A stretch of 43,293 nt of DNA, from NCBI GenBank assembly GCA_025353745.1, contig JANXOE010000215.1, forward strand, positions 1 to 43,293, written 5' to 3'. Position numbers and translations under genes: made by a program. Below, piece after piece: positions 26,461 through 32,606 of this stretch. The stretch's first letter is position 1. Every line of letters starts with the position of its first letter. Origin of the DNA: Hymenobacter sp. Lineage in GTDB: Bacteria > Bacteroidota > Bacteroidia > Cytophagales > Hymenobacteraceae. The notes below the pieces were generated by a model. It made no database searches. It saw nothing but the letters and a program-made list of their open reading frames with translations, and was not told the DNA's origin.

Positions 26461-27807
26461 ATGTTCCAACAAACCACCACCGCCGGCCTTTTGGCCAGCC
26501 GCGGCCCGGCCCCGGCCGGCGCCCCCGACGCGTCGCGTCGCCAATTCATCAACCACGCCGGGCGCGGCCTGCTGGCCGTGGGCGTGGCCGGGGCCCTGCC
26601 CCTGGCCGCCGAGGCCGCGGCGGCCGGCCAAGCAGCCCCGCCGCCCCCGGGCCCGCTCGCCGTCAAGCTGCCGCCGCTCGAAGCGCCCACCGACCCCAAA
26701 GGCGCCGACCCGCTCAACCCCGACGCGCCCGCGCGCCGGGTGGGCTTCGCCGTGGTGGGACTGGGCCACCTCACCCTCAACGAGATACTGCCCGCCTTTG
26801 GGCAGTGCAAGCACGCCCGGGCCGTGGCCCTGGTGAGCGGCGACGCCGGGAAAATGGCCAAGGTGGCGCAGCAGTACGGCATCAAGCCCGCGAGCTGCTA
26901 CTCGTACCAGACCTACGACCAGCTCAAGGACAACCCCGAGGTGGAAGCCATTTACATTGTGCTACCCAATTCGATGCACCACGAGTTTACTTTGCGCGGG
27001 GCCCGGGCCGGCAAGCACATCCTCTGCGAAAAGCCGATGGCCAACTCGGTGCAGGAGTGCGAGGAGATGATTGCCGCCTGCCAAAAAGCCGGCAAACAGC
27101 TGATGATTGCTTACCGCATCCAGTACGAGCCGCTCAACCGCATGGCGCAGAAGCTGGTGCGCGACAAAGCCTACGGCCCCACCAAGCTCATCCAGATGAT
27201 GAACTGCCAAAACCAGGCCCACGACCGGCAGTGGCGCCACCAAAAAGCCCTGGCCGGCGGCGGCTCGCTGCCCGACGTGGGCCTGTACTGCCTCAACACC
27301 AGCCGCTTCCTGCTCGGCGAGGAGCCCATTGAAGTAACGGCCCAGATTTACAGTACGCCCGGCGACGACCGCTTCAAGGAAGTAGAAGAGAACGTGAGCT
27401 TTACGCTGCGTTTCCCCAGCGGCGTACTGGCCCAGTGCATGACGGGCTACGGCTCGTTCAACCACAAGAGCTACGCCGTGCACGCCGAAACCGGCACCAT
27501 CGTCATGGACCCCGCTTTTCCCTACCGTGGCCTCAAGCAGGAGCGCGTACACGCCCCCGGCGGCAAGCAGCTCACCGAGCAGCCCAGCAACCCCGACAAA
27601 GACCAGTTTGCCCTCGAAATGGACCACATGGCCGAGTGCGTGCGCCAGAACAAAACGCCCTATACCCCCGGCGAAGAAGGCTTGCAAGACCAACGCATCA
27701 TGGAGGCCATCTACCTGTCGGCCAAAGAGAACCGCCCGGTAAAGCTACCCGCCGCAAGCAAAATGGATGCCTTCCGCGGCGCACCGCCCACGGAGGAGCC
27801 GGCGTAG
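26461..27807 (+). CDS. Gfo/Idh/MocA family oxidoreductase with Tat-type signal
   Basis: A 448-residue NAD(P)-dependent sugar or polyol oxidoreductase exported in folded form. A twin-arginine motif SRRQFI (about 22-27) precedes a hydrophobic stretch GLLAVGVAGALPLAAEAAAAG, indicating Tat export to the periplasm with bound cofactor. The Rossmann domain starts at VGFAVVGLGHLTLNEILPAF (about 93). The EKPMANS motif (about 190) carries the Lys typical of the family. DVGLYCLNTSRFLLGEEP lies in the C-terminal alpha/beta domain. Such exported members are close to glucose-fructose oxidoreductase-like proteins. The substrate is not known and no partner genes are adjacent. Confidence 0.9.
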   Translation: MFQQTTTAGLLASRGPAPAGAPDASRRQFINHAGRGLLAVGVAGALPLAAEAAAAGQAAPPPPGPLAVKLPPLEAPTDPKGADPLNPDAPARRVGFAVVGLGHLTLNEILPAFGQCKHARAVALVSGDAGKMAKVAQQYGIKPASCYSYQTYDQLKDNPEVEAIYIVLPNSMHHEFTLRGARAGKHILCEKPMANSVQECEEMIAACQKAGKQLMIAYRIQYEPLNRMAQKLVRDKAYGPTKLIQMMNCQNQAHDRQWRHQKALAGGGSLPDVGLYCLNTSRFLLGEEPIEVTAQIYSTPGDDRFKEVEENVSFTLRFPSGVLAQCMTGYGSFNHKSYAVHAETGTIVMDPAFPYRGLKQERVHAPGGKQLTEQPSNPDKDQFALEMDHMAECVRQNKTPYTPGEEGLQDQRIMEAIYLSAKENRPVKLPAASKMDAFRGAPPTEEPA

Positions 27808-27819
27808 CCCGGCCGACGC

Positions 27820-27856
27820 GGCCCGAGCCCCGGCGCACTGGCGCCGGGGCCCGGCC
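27820..27856 (+). terminator. Strong GC hairpin after the Gfo/Idh/MocA gene
   Basis: GCCCCGGCGC (27827-27836) pairs with GCGCCGGGGC (27841-27850) across an ACTG loop, extended by GGCC/GGCC outside a small internal loop. It lies 12 bases after the stop codon without a U-run. It probably insulates the next unit, though termination is not certain. Confidence 0.45.
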
Positions 27857-27942
27857 AAACGAAAGAAATTTTTAAAAAATCTCTTTCTTAATTTGGTTTT
27901 CCCGCCAACCCGGCGCAACTTGCCTTGGCAAACCCGCTCCTC

Positions 27943-27996
27943 ATGCTCCGCACCGGCTTCTTTTTTGGTTTTTATTATTTTTACGCCACCGCGTAG
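27943..27996 (+). CDS. Leader peptide 1 of the pheA attenuator (Phe/Tyr-rich, 17 aa)
   Basis: This short reading frame encodes MLRTGFFFGFYYFYATA. Eight of 17 residues are Phe (5) or Tyr (3), concentrated in codons 27958-27984. It is not a functional protein but a sensor: a ribosome short of charged tRNA-Phe or tRNA-Tyr would stall in the run. GAACGAGC (27996-28003) starts at the last base of the stop codon and can pair with GCTCGTTC (28028-28035), which occupies the loop of the following terminator. A ribosome reaching the stop would cover GAACGAGC, and a stalled one would leave it free. There is no Shine-Dalgarno sequence, which is normal for the phylum. It lies 245 bases upstream of the prephenate dehydratase start. 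Confidence 0.8.
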   Translation: MLRTGFFFGFYYFYATA

Positions 27997-28035
27997 AACG
28001 AGCCCCCGTGTAGCCCCTGCTAGCGCCGCTCGTTC
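27996..28035 (+). promoter_or_regulatory. Candidate antiterminator stem of attenuator 1
   Basis: GAACGAGC (27996-28003) pairs perfectly, 8 bp, with GCTCGTTC (28028-28035). The right arm lies in the loop of terminator 1 and shares 28029-28031 with that terminator's possible upper stem, so the two folds compete. By eye I cannot exclude that both form as a pseudoknot. Confidence 0.55.
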
Positions 28036-28053
28036 TTCGGGAGGCGCTTTTTT
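28022..28053 (+). terminator. Attenuator terminator 1
   Basis: AGCGCC (28022-28027) pairs with GGCGCT (28043-28048), with a possible upper extension C29-G41, T30-G40, C31-G39. It is followed by a run of T through 28053. It ends one base before the start codon of leader peptide 2 (28055). Confidence 0.7.
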
Positions 28054-28054
28054 A

Positions 28055-28162
28055 ATGCCGTTTTTTTCGCTTGTGATGCTTTTGGCCCCCGCTTTTTATT
28101 ATTTCGGCTACCGCTACTGCTTCTTTTTTGAGAAGAGCCGGGCCTGCCGTTGCGGATGCTAA
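28055..28162 (+). CDS. Leader peptide 2 of the pheA attenuator (Phe/Tyr-rich, 35 aa)
   Basis: A second short frame, MPFFSLVMLLAPAF then YYFGYRYCFFF, ending in a basic, Cys-rich tail (EKSRACRCGC). Eleven of 35 residues are Phe (7) or Tyr (4), most of them in codons 28094-28129. ATG 28076 is an alternative start. The tail codons for Arg-Ala overlap CCGGGCCT (28138-28145), which can pair with the 5' arm of terminator 2. A ribosome held at the Phe/Tyr codons would leave that segment exposed. It shares the 12-mer TTTTTATTATTT and the 10-mer TTCTTTTTTG with leader 1, in the opposite order. It ends 78 bases before the prephenate dehydratase start. Confidence 0.75.
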   Translation: MPFFSLVMLLAPAFYYFGYRYCFFFEKSRACRCGC

Positions 28163-28197
28163 CCTGAAAAGCACCCCCACCAACGCCAAGGCCCCGG
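28138..28197 (+). promoter_or_regulatory. Candidate antiterminator stem of attenuator 2
   Basis: CCGGGCCT (28138-28145), inside the last codons of leader 2, pairs with AGGCCCCGG (28189-28197) with one bulged C. The right arm is the 5' strand of terminator 2, so this pairing and the terminator cannot coexist. Confidence 0.55.
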
Positions 28198-28216
28198 ACC
28201 CCCGGAGGCCTTTTTT
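28188..28216 (+). terminator. Attenuator terminator 2
   Basis: AAGGCC+CCGG (28188-28197) pairs with CCGG+A+GGCCTT (28202-28212), loop ACCC, then T's through 28216. This is a strong intrinsic terminator placed 24 bases before the prephenate dehydratase start codon, where it can only act on transcription of that gene. Confidence 0.8.
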
Positions 28217-28240
28217 CATGCCCCTTTTTATTTCCCCGCC

Positions 28241-29122
28241 ATGCCCGCGCACGTTGCCATCCAAGGTTTTCAAGGCAGTTTCCACGAAGTCGCCGCCCGG
28301 CAATATTTCGGGGCGGCGCCGGCGCTGAATTTCTGCGCCACCTTCGGCGAGGTGGTGGCCCAGGTGGCTGATGGCCGCGCCGACGCCGCCCTCATGGCCA
28401 TGGAAAACTCGCTGGCCGGCAGCATCCTGCCCAATTACCTGCTGCTGGAGCGGGCGGCCCTCGTCGTCACCGGCGAGGTGTACTTGCCCATCCATCAGCA
28501 CCTGCTGGCGCTGCCCGGCACCGCGTTGGCCGACGTGCGTGCCGTGCACTCGCACCCGATGGCCCTGCGCCAGTGCGGCGATTTCCTGGCCCGCCACCCG
28601 CACTGGCTGCTCGTCGAAACCGAGGACACCGGCCTGAGCGCCCAACTGCTGGCAGAGCACCGCCCGCCGGGCGTGGCCGTGGTGGCTGGGGCCCAGGCGG
28701 CCGCTGCTTTTGGGTTGCAGCGGCTGGCCTCCGCCATCCACGACGACCCGCACAACTACACGCGCTTCCTGGTGCTGGAGCGGGCCCCGGAGGCCCGGCC
28801 CGGGGCCCGGCCCGACAAGGCGTCGCTGTACTTCTACACGTCGCACGCGCCGGGCTGCCTGGCCCAGGTGCTCATGCTGGTGGCCGCCTACGGCCTCAAC
28901 CTGAGCAAGCTGCAGTCGTGCCCGCGCCCCGGCCGGCCCTGGCACTACGGTTTCCACGCCGACGTGGAATTCGACGATCCGGCCCAGCTCGAAGCGCTGC
29001 TGCGCGAGCTGCCCGCCGTGACGGAAGAGCTTCGGGTGCTGGGAATTTATCGGCGGGGCGACATGGCCCTGGCCATGCAAAAATCGGCTGTCATTCCGAG
29101 CGCAGCGAGGAATCTGGGTTGA
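28241..29122 (+). CDS. pheA: Prephenate dehydratase
   Basis: A 293-residue monofunctional prephenate dehydratase that converts prephenate to phenylpyruvate for Phe synthesis. The catalytic PDT domain spans about 1-185: AIQGFQGSFHEVAARQYFG, MAMENSLAGSILPNYLLL, and NYTRFLVLER with the essential Thr-Arg-Phe. An ACT domain follows (about 200-275, KASLYFYTSHAPGCLAQVL). Its effector motif is LQSCPRPGRPW where Proteobacteria have ESRP, so feedback by Phe may differ; I recall similar QSLP forms in Bacteroidota. The last ten residues (284-293) and the stop come from a palindromic repeat that has captured the 3' end. It is the first gene behind the tandem attenuator. Confidence 0.93.
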   Translation: MPAHVAIQGFQGSFHEVAARQYFGAAPALNFCATFGEVVAQVADGRADAALMAMENSLAGSILPNYLLLERAALVVTGEVYLPIHQHLLALPGTALADVRAVHSHPMALRQCGDFLARHPHWLLVETEDTGLSAQLLAEHRPPGVAVVAGAQAAAAFGLQRLASAIHDDPHNYTRFLVLERAPEARPGARPDKASLYFYTSHAPGCLAQVLMLVAAYGLNLSKLQSCPRPGRPWHYGFHADVEFDDPAQLEALLRELPAVTEELRVLGIYRRGDMALAMQKSAVIPSAARNLG

Positions 29123-29188
29123 CGATTATCCCAGATTCCTCGCTGCGCTCGGAATGACAAGCCCGGGTTTATGACAAGGCCGATTTTT
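29079..29188. repeat. Nested palindromic repeat and terminator at the pheA 3' end
   Basis: A perfect 29-bp inverted repeat: the left arm (29090-29118) starts GTCATTCCGAGCGCAGCGAG, the right arm is 29130-29158, and the loop is 11 bases. It is nested in an outer 10-bp pair AAAAATCGGC (29079-29088) / GCCGATTTTT (29179-29188). ATGACAA is duplicated at 29154-29160 and 29171-29177. The CATTCCGAGCGCAGCGAGGAATC core is a kind of dispersed palindrome known from many bacterial genomes. It supplies the stop codon of pheA, and the outer stem with T5 looks like the original terminator. Confidence 0.85.
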
Positions 29189-29217
29189 CACTTTTTTCTT
29201 TCTTTATCAATATTAAG

Positions 29218-30429
29218 ATGAACGTCTCCCCCGCCAGCCGCCTGGCCCACACCGGCGAATACTACTTCTCGCGGAAGCTGCGCGAGCTGGCGGCCCTCAA
29301 CGCGGCGGGGGCCGACATCATCAGCCTGGGCATCGGCAGCCCCGATTTGCCGCCCCACCCGAGCGTGACGGCGGCCCTGGCGGCCGCGGCGGCGCGGCCC
29401 GGCGCCCACGGCTACCAGAGCTACCAGGGCACGCCGGCGCTGCGCGGGGCCCTGGCCGGTTTTTACCAGCGCCGCTACGGCGTGGCCCTGGACCCGGCCA
29501 CGGAAATCCTGCCGCTGCTGGGCTCGAAAGAGGGCCTGATGCACATTGGAATGACGTTTTTGGAGGCCGGCGACGCGGTGCTCATCCCCAACCCCGGCTA
29601 CCCGACTTACCGCGCGGTGGCCGAAATCTGCGGGGCCGAGGTGCGCGAGTACGCCCTCACCGCGGCCACCGGCTGGCTGCCCGACCTGGGGGCCCTCGCC
29701 CGCACCGACCTGTCGAACGTGAAAATGATGCTGGTGAACTACCCGCACATGCCCACCGGCACGGCCGCCGACCGGCCGTTTCTGGCGCGGCTGGTGGAAT
29801 TTGCCACGGCCCACGACATTCTGCTGGTCCACGACAACCCGTACGGCTTCATCCTCAACGAGACGCCGCCGACCAGCCTCTTGTCGGTGCCCGGCGCCCG
29901 CGCCGTGGCCCTGGAGCTGAACTCGCTCAGCAAGTCGCACAACATGGCCGGCTGGCGCGTGGGGGCCCTGGTGGGCCGGGCCGATTTGCTGGCCGCCGTG
30001 CTCCGCTTCAAAAGCAACATGGACTCGGGCATGTTCCTGCCCGTGCAGCAGGCCGCCGTGGCCGCCCTGGCGCTCGGCGACGACTGGTTTGAGGACCTGA
30101 ACGCCACGTACCGCGGCCGCCGCGCCTTGGTCATCGAGCTGCTGCGGGCCCTGGGCTGCGCGCCGGCCCCCGGCCAGGTGGGCCTGTTCATTTGGGCCCC
30201 GGTGCCGGCCGCCTTCGCCGACGGCTACGCCCTGAGCGACGCCGTGCTGGCCGAAGCCCGGGTGTTTCTGACGCCCGGCGGCATCTTCGGCAGCAACGGC
30301 CAGGGCTACGTCCGGGCCAGCCTGTGCCAGCCGGAAAGCGTGCTGCGCGAAGCGCTGGCCCGGGTGAAGGCAATGCATCCGCTGGAAATCGCAGCAACCG
30401 GCACCACCTGGCAAGCCCCCAAGTTATGA
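29218..30429 (+). CDS. Class I/II PLP aminotransferase (aromatic pathway)
   Basis: A 403-residue fold-type I aminotransferase, most likely making Phe and Tyr from phenylpyruvate and hydroxyphenylpyruvate, judged by its place between pheA and tyrA. Motifs: IISLGIGSPDLPPHP, GYQSYQGTPALRGALAGFY, the PLP-phosphate loop LLGSKEGLMHI, NPGYPTY, NYPHMPTG (the conserved Asn), HDNPYGFI (the Asp that binds the pyridine nitrogen), and the Schiff-base Lys in SLSKSHNMAGWRVG. Family members also include LL-diaminopimelate and aspartate aminotransferases, so substrate is inferred from context. Its stop overlaps the tyrA start (ATGA), so the two are translationally coupled. Confidence 0.9.
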   Translation: MNVSPASRLAHTGEYYFSRKLRELAALNAAGADIISLGIGSPDLPPHPSVTAALAAAAARPGAHGYQSYQGTPALRGALAGFYQRRYGVALDPATEILPLLGSKEGLMHIGMTFLEAGDAVLIPNPGYPTYRAVAEICGAEVREYALTAATGWLPDLGALARTDLSNVKMMLVNYPHMPTGTAADRPFLARLVEFATAHDILLVHDNPYGFILNETPPTSLLSVPGARAVALELNSLSKSHNMAGWRVGALVGRADLLAAVLRFKSNMDSGMFLPVQQAAVAALALGDDWFEDLNATYRGRRALVIELLRALGCAPAPGQVGLFIWAPVPAAFADGYALSDAVLAEARVFLTPGGIFGSNGQGYVRASLCQPESVLREALARVKAMHPLEIAATGTTWQAPKL

Positions 30430-31271
30430 CCGTCACCATCATCGGCCTCGGACTCATCGGCGGCTCGCTGGCCCTCAGCCTGCGCCAGCACGGGCTGGCC
30501 GCGCACCTCATCGGCGTGGAGGAGGGCCCCGACCACGCCCACCGGGCCCTGGCGCTGGGCCTGGTCGACGAAATCGCCGCCGACCTGCCCGCCGCCGTGC
30601 GCCGCGCCGACTTCGTGGTGGTGGCCGTGCCGATGGACGCCATGCTGGCCGTGCTCCCGCGCGTGCTCGACGCCACCGGCCCCCGCCAAACCGTGATCGA
30701 CGTGGGCTCGACCAAAGCGGCGCTGCTGGCGGCCGTGGCCGGGCACCCGCGCCGGGGCCGCTTCGTGGCCACCCACCCCATGGCCGGCACCGAAAATTCG
30801 GGGCCCGACGCGGCCGTGCCGGGCCTCTACGAAGGCAAAACCGTGGTGCTCTGCGACGTGGCGCACAGCGACCCCGACGCCGTGCAGCTGGTGGAAAAAA
30901 TTTACCAGGCCCTGCCCATGCGGCTGCTCTACCTCGACGCGGCGGCCCACGACTTGCACGCGGCCTACGTGTCGCACATCTCGCACATCACGTCTTTTGC
31001 CCTGGCCCTCACGGTGTTGGAGAAAGAAAAGGAGGAGCAGCGCATTTTCGACCTGGCCGGCGGCGGCTTTGCCTCGACGGTGCGGCTGGCCAAAAGCTCG
31101 TCGGCCATGTGGGTGCCCATCTTCCGCCAAAACCGGCTGAACGTGCTGGATGTGCTCGACGAGCACCTGCACCAGCTCCGGCACCTGCGCGAGCTGCTGG
31201 CGCGCGAAGACTACGCCGGGCTCGCGGAGCAGATTCACCAGGCCAACCACATCCGCAAGATTATTCCGTAG
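30426..31271 (+). CDS. tyrA: Prephenate dehydrogenase
   Basis: A 281-residue NAD(P)-dependent oxidative decarboxylase turning prephenate into 4-hydroxyphenylpyruvate for Tyr synthesis. ATG 30426 overlaps the aminotransferase stop by four bases and gives the expected N-terminal Rossmann motif VTIIGLGLIGGSLALSL. Other motifs: VVVAVPMDAM, DVGSTKAALL, THPMAGTENSGPDAA with the catalytic-type His, and HDLHAAYVSHISHITSFAL. The all-alpha dimerisation domain ends at HIRKIIP. It has no ACT domain, so Tyr feedback on this enzyme itself is not obvious. Confidence 0.93.
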   Translation: MTVTIIGLGLIGGSLALSLRQHGLAAHLIGVEEGPDHAHRALALGLVDEIAADLPAAVRRADFVVVAVPMDAMLAVLPRVLDATGPRQTVIDVGSTKAALLAAVAGHPRRGRFVATHPMAGTENSGPDAAVPGLYEGKTVVLCDVAHSDPDAVQLVEKIYQALPMRLLYLDAAAHDLHAAYVSHISHITSFALALTVLEKEKEEQRIFDLAGGGFASTVRLAKSSSAMWVPIFRQNRLNVLDVLDEHLHQLRHLRELLAREDYAGLAEQIHQANHIRKIIP

Positions 31272-31283
31272 CCGGCCTTCGCG

Positions 31284-31315
31284 GCGGGCGGGCGGCTTTC
31301 CCGCCGCCCGCCCGC
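31284..31315. repeat. Perfect 13-bp GC hairpin after tyrA
   Basis: GCGGGCGGGCGGC (31284-31296) and GCCGCCCGCCCGC (31303-31315), with a 6-base loop. There is no U-run after it. It lies 12 bases after the tyrA stop. Confidence 0.6.
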
Positions 31316-31360
31316 TAATCGTTGAATCGTTGGCGGGGGCCCTCATTGCCCCGGCGATTA

Positions 31361-31391
31361 CCGGGCGGCCGGCGAAAAGCCGGCCGCCCGG
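31361..31391. repeat. Perfect 13-bp GC hairpin before the DAHP synthase gene
   Basis: CCGGGCGGCCGGC (31361-31373) and GCCGGCCGCCCGG (31379-31391) close a GAAAA loop, 46 bases before ATG 31438. With no U-run it may be a processing or stability element or a second regulatory site in the aromatic operon. Confidence 0.6.
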
Positions 31392-31437
31392 GCCCAAACA
31401 TCAATAACAACACCCTAAGCACTAACCACCAAAAACC

Positions 31438-32508
31438 ATGTTCCGCGACCTTTTCAACCGCCAACCCAACGACAAGCCGTTCCTCATCTCGGGGCCCTGC
31501 TCGGCCGAAACCGAAGACCAGGTGCTCGAAACCTGCCAGCGCCTGGCCGCCACCGGCAAGGTGCAGGCCCTGCGCGCCGGCATCTGGAAGCCCCGCACCA
31601 AGCCCGGCGGCTTCGAGGGCGTGGGCGCCAAGGGCCTGCCCTGGCTGAAAAAAGCCGGCGAGCTGACCGGCCTGCCCGTGGCCGTGGAGGTGGCCACCGC
31701 CAAGCACGTGGAAGACTGCCTGGCCTTCGGCGTGGACCTGCTGTGGGTGGGCGCGCGCACCACGGGCAACCCGTTTTCGGTGCAGGAAATTGCCAACGCC
31801 CTGCGCGGCGTGGCGGTGCCGGTGCTGGTGAAAAACCCGATTCACCCCGAACTGGAGCTGTGGGCGGGGGCCGTCGAGCGCCTGCAAAAGGCCGGGCTGA
31901 AGCAGGTGGGGCTGATCCACCGGGGCTTTTCAAGCTACGGCAACCCCGATTTCCGCAACGCGCCGATGTGGCACCTGCCCATCGAAATGAAGCGCCGGAT
32001 GCCCGAGCTGCCCATCCTCAACGACCCGAGCCACATTTGCGGGCGGCGCGACACGCTGTTTGCCGTGGCCCAGCAGGCCCTGGACCTGGACTTCGACGGG
32101 ACGATGATCGAGAGCCACCGCGACCCCGACAACGCCTGGAGCGACGCCAAGCAGCAAATCACGCCCGAAGTGCTCGGCCAGCTCATCCACGACCTGGTGT
32201 GGCGCCACGAAACCACCGACAAAGCAGAATTTTTGACGGCCCTGGCCGGCCTGCGCGAGCAAATCAATAACCTCGACGCCGAGGTGCTGCTGCTGCTGGG
32301 CCGCCGCATGGCCGTGGCCGAAAAAATCGGGCAGTACAAGAAGGAAAACGACATCACCATCCTCCAAACCGGCCGCCTGACCGAAATTCTGGAGCGCAGC
32401 AAGCGCCAGGGGGCCCAGGTGGGCCTCACCGAAGCCTTCGTGGAGCGGTACATGGAAGCCGTTCACCTGGAGTCGGTGCTGCGCCAGGAGCGGGTGATGA
32501 ACGGGTAG
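31438..32508 (+). CDS. Bifunctional 3-deoxy-7-phosphoheptulonate synthase / chorismate mutase
   Basis: A 356-residue fusion that catalyses the first step of the shikimate pathway (PEP + erythrose-4-phosphate to DAHP) and the chorismate-to-prephenate branch step. The DAHP synthase domain (about 1-260, type I-beta/KDSA-like) has FLISGPCSAETEDQ, IWKPRTKPGGFEGVG, GARTTGNPFSVQEIA, GLIHRGFSSYG and MIESHRDPDNAWSDAKQQ. The chorismate mutase type II domain (about 265-350) has LREQINNLDAEVLLLLGRRMAVAEKIGQYKK, with the spaced Arg/Arg/Lys of the active site. It is the last gene of the aromatic group, after a 166-base gap with two hairpins. The prephenate made here feeds both pheA and tyrA. Confidence 0.94.
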   Translation: MFRDLFNRQPNDKPFLISGPCSAETEDQVLETCQRLAATGKVQALRAGIWKPRTKPGGFEGVGAKGLPWLKKAGELTGLPVAVEVATAKHVEDCLAFGVDLLWVGARTTGNPFSVQEIANALRGVAVPVLVKNPIHPELELWAGAVERLQKAGLKQVGLIHRGFSSYGNPDFRNAPMWHLPIEMKRRMPELPILNDPSHICGRRDTLFAVAQQALDLDFDGTMIESHRDPDNAWSDAKQQITPEVLGQLIHDLVWRHETTDKAEFLTALAGLREQINNLDAEVLLLLGRRMAVAEKIGQYKKENDITILQTGRLTEILERSKRQGAQVGLTEAFVERYMEAVHLESVLRQERVMNG

Positions 32509-32512
32509 CGGG

Positions 32513-32606
32513 ATTAATTAAAAATTAAAAATGAAGAATTAAAAATTAGGACAGAATTAAATTTCAGCGCTAATTTTTAATTCTTCATTTTTGAATTTTA
32601 ATTAAT
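32513..32606. terminator. 37-bp AT-rich inverted repeat, bidirectional terminator
   Basis: Arms 32513-32549 and 32570-32606 are inverted copies with only a two-base disagreement; the core is AAAATGAAGAATTAAAAATT and the loop is 20 bases. It fills the space between the convergent DAHP synthase and lysA stop codons. It works as a terminator by shape. The sequence type is also common as a dispersed palindrome in Bacteroidota. Confidence 0.75.

Noticed and set aside
28128..28328. A + strand frame spanning terminator 2 into pheA as a gene
   Set aside because: It is out of frame with prephenate dehydratase and has no recognisable content. The pheA start at 28241 fits the family N-terminus exactly.
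23218..29188. CRISPR-like arrays
   Set aside because: All repeats seen here are inverted pairs at gene ends. No regularly spaced direct repeats with unique spacers occur anywhere in the window.
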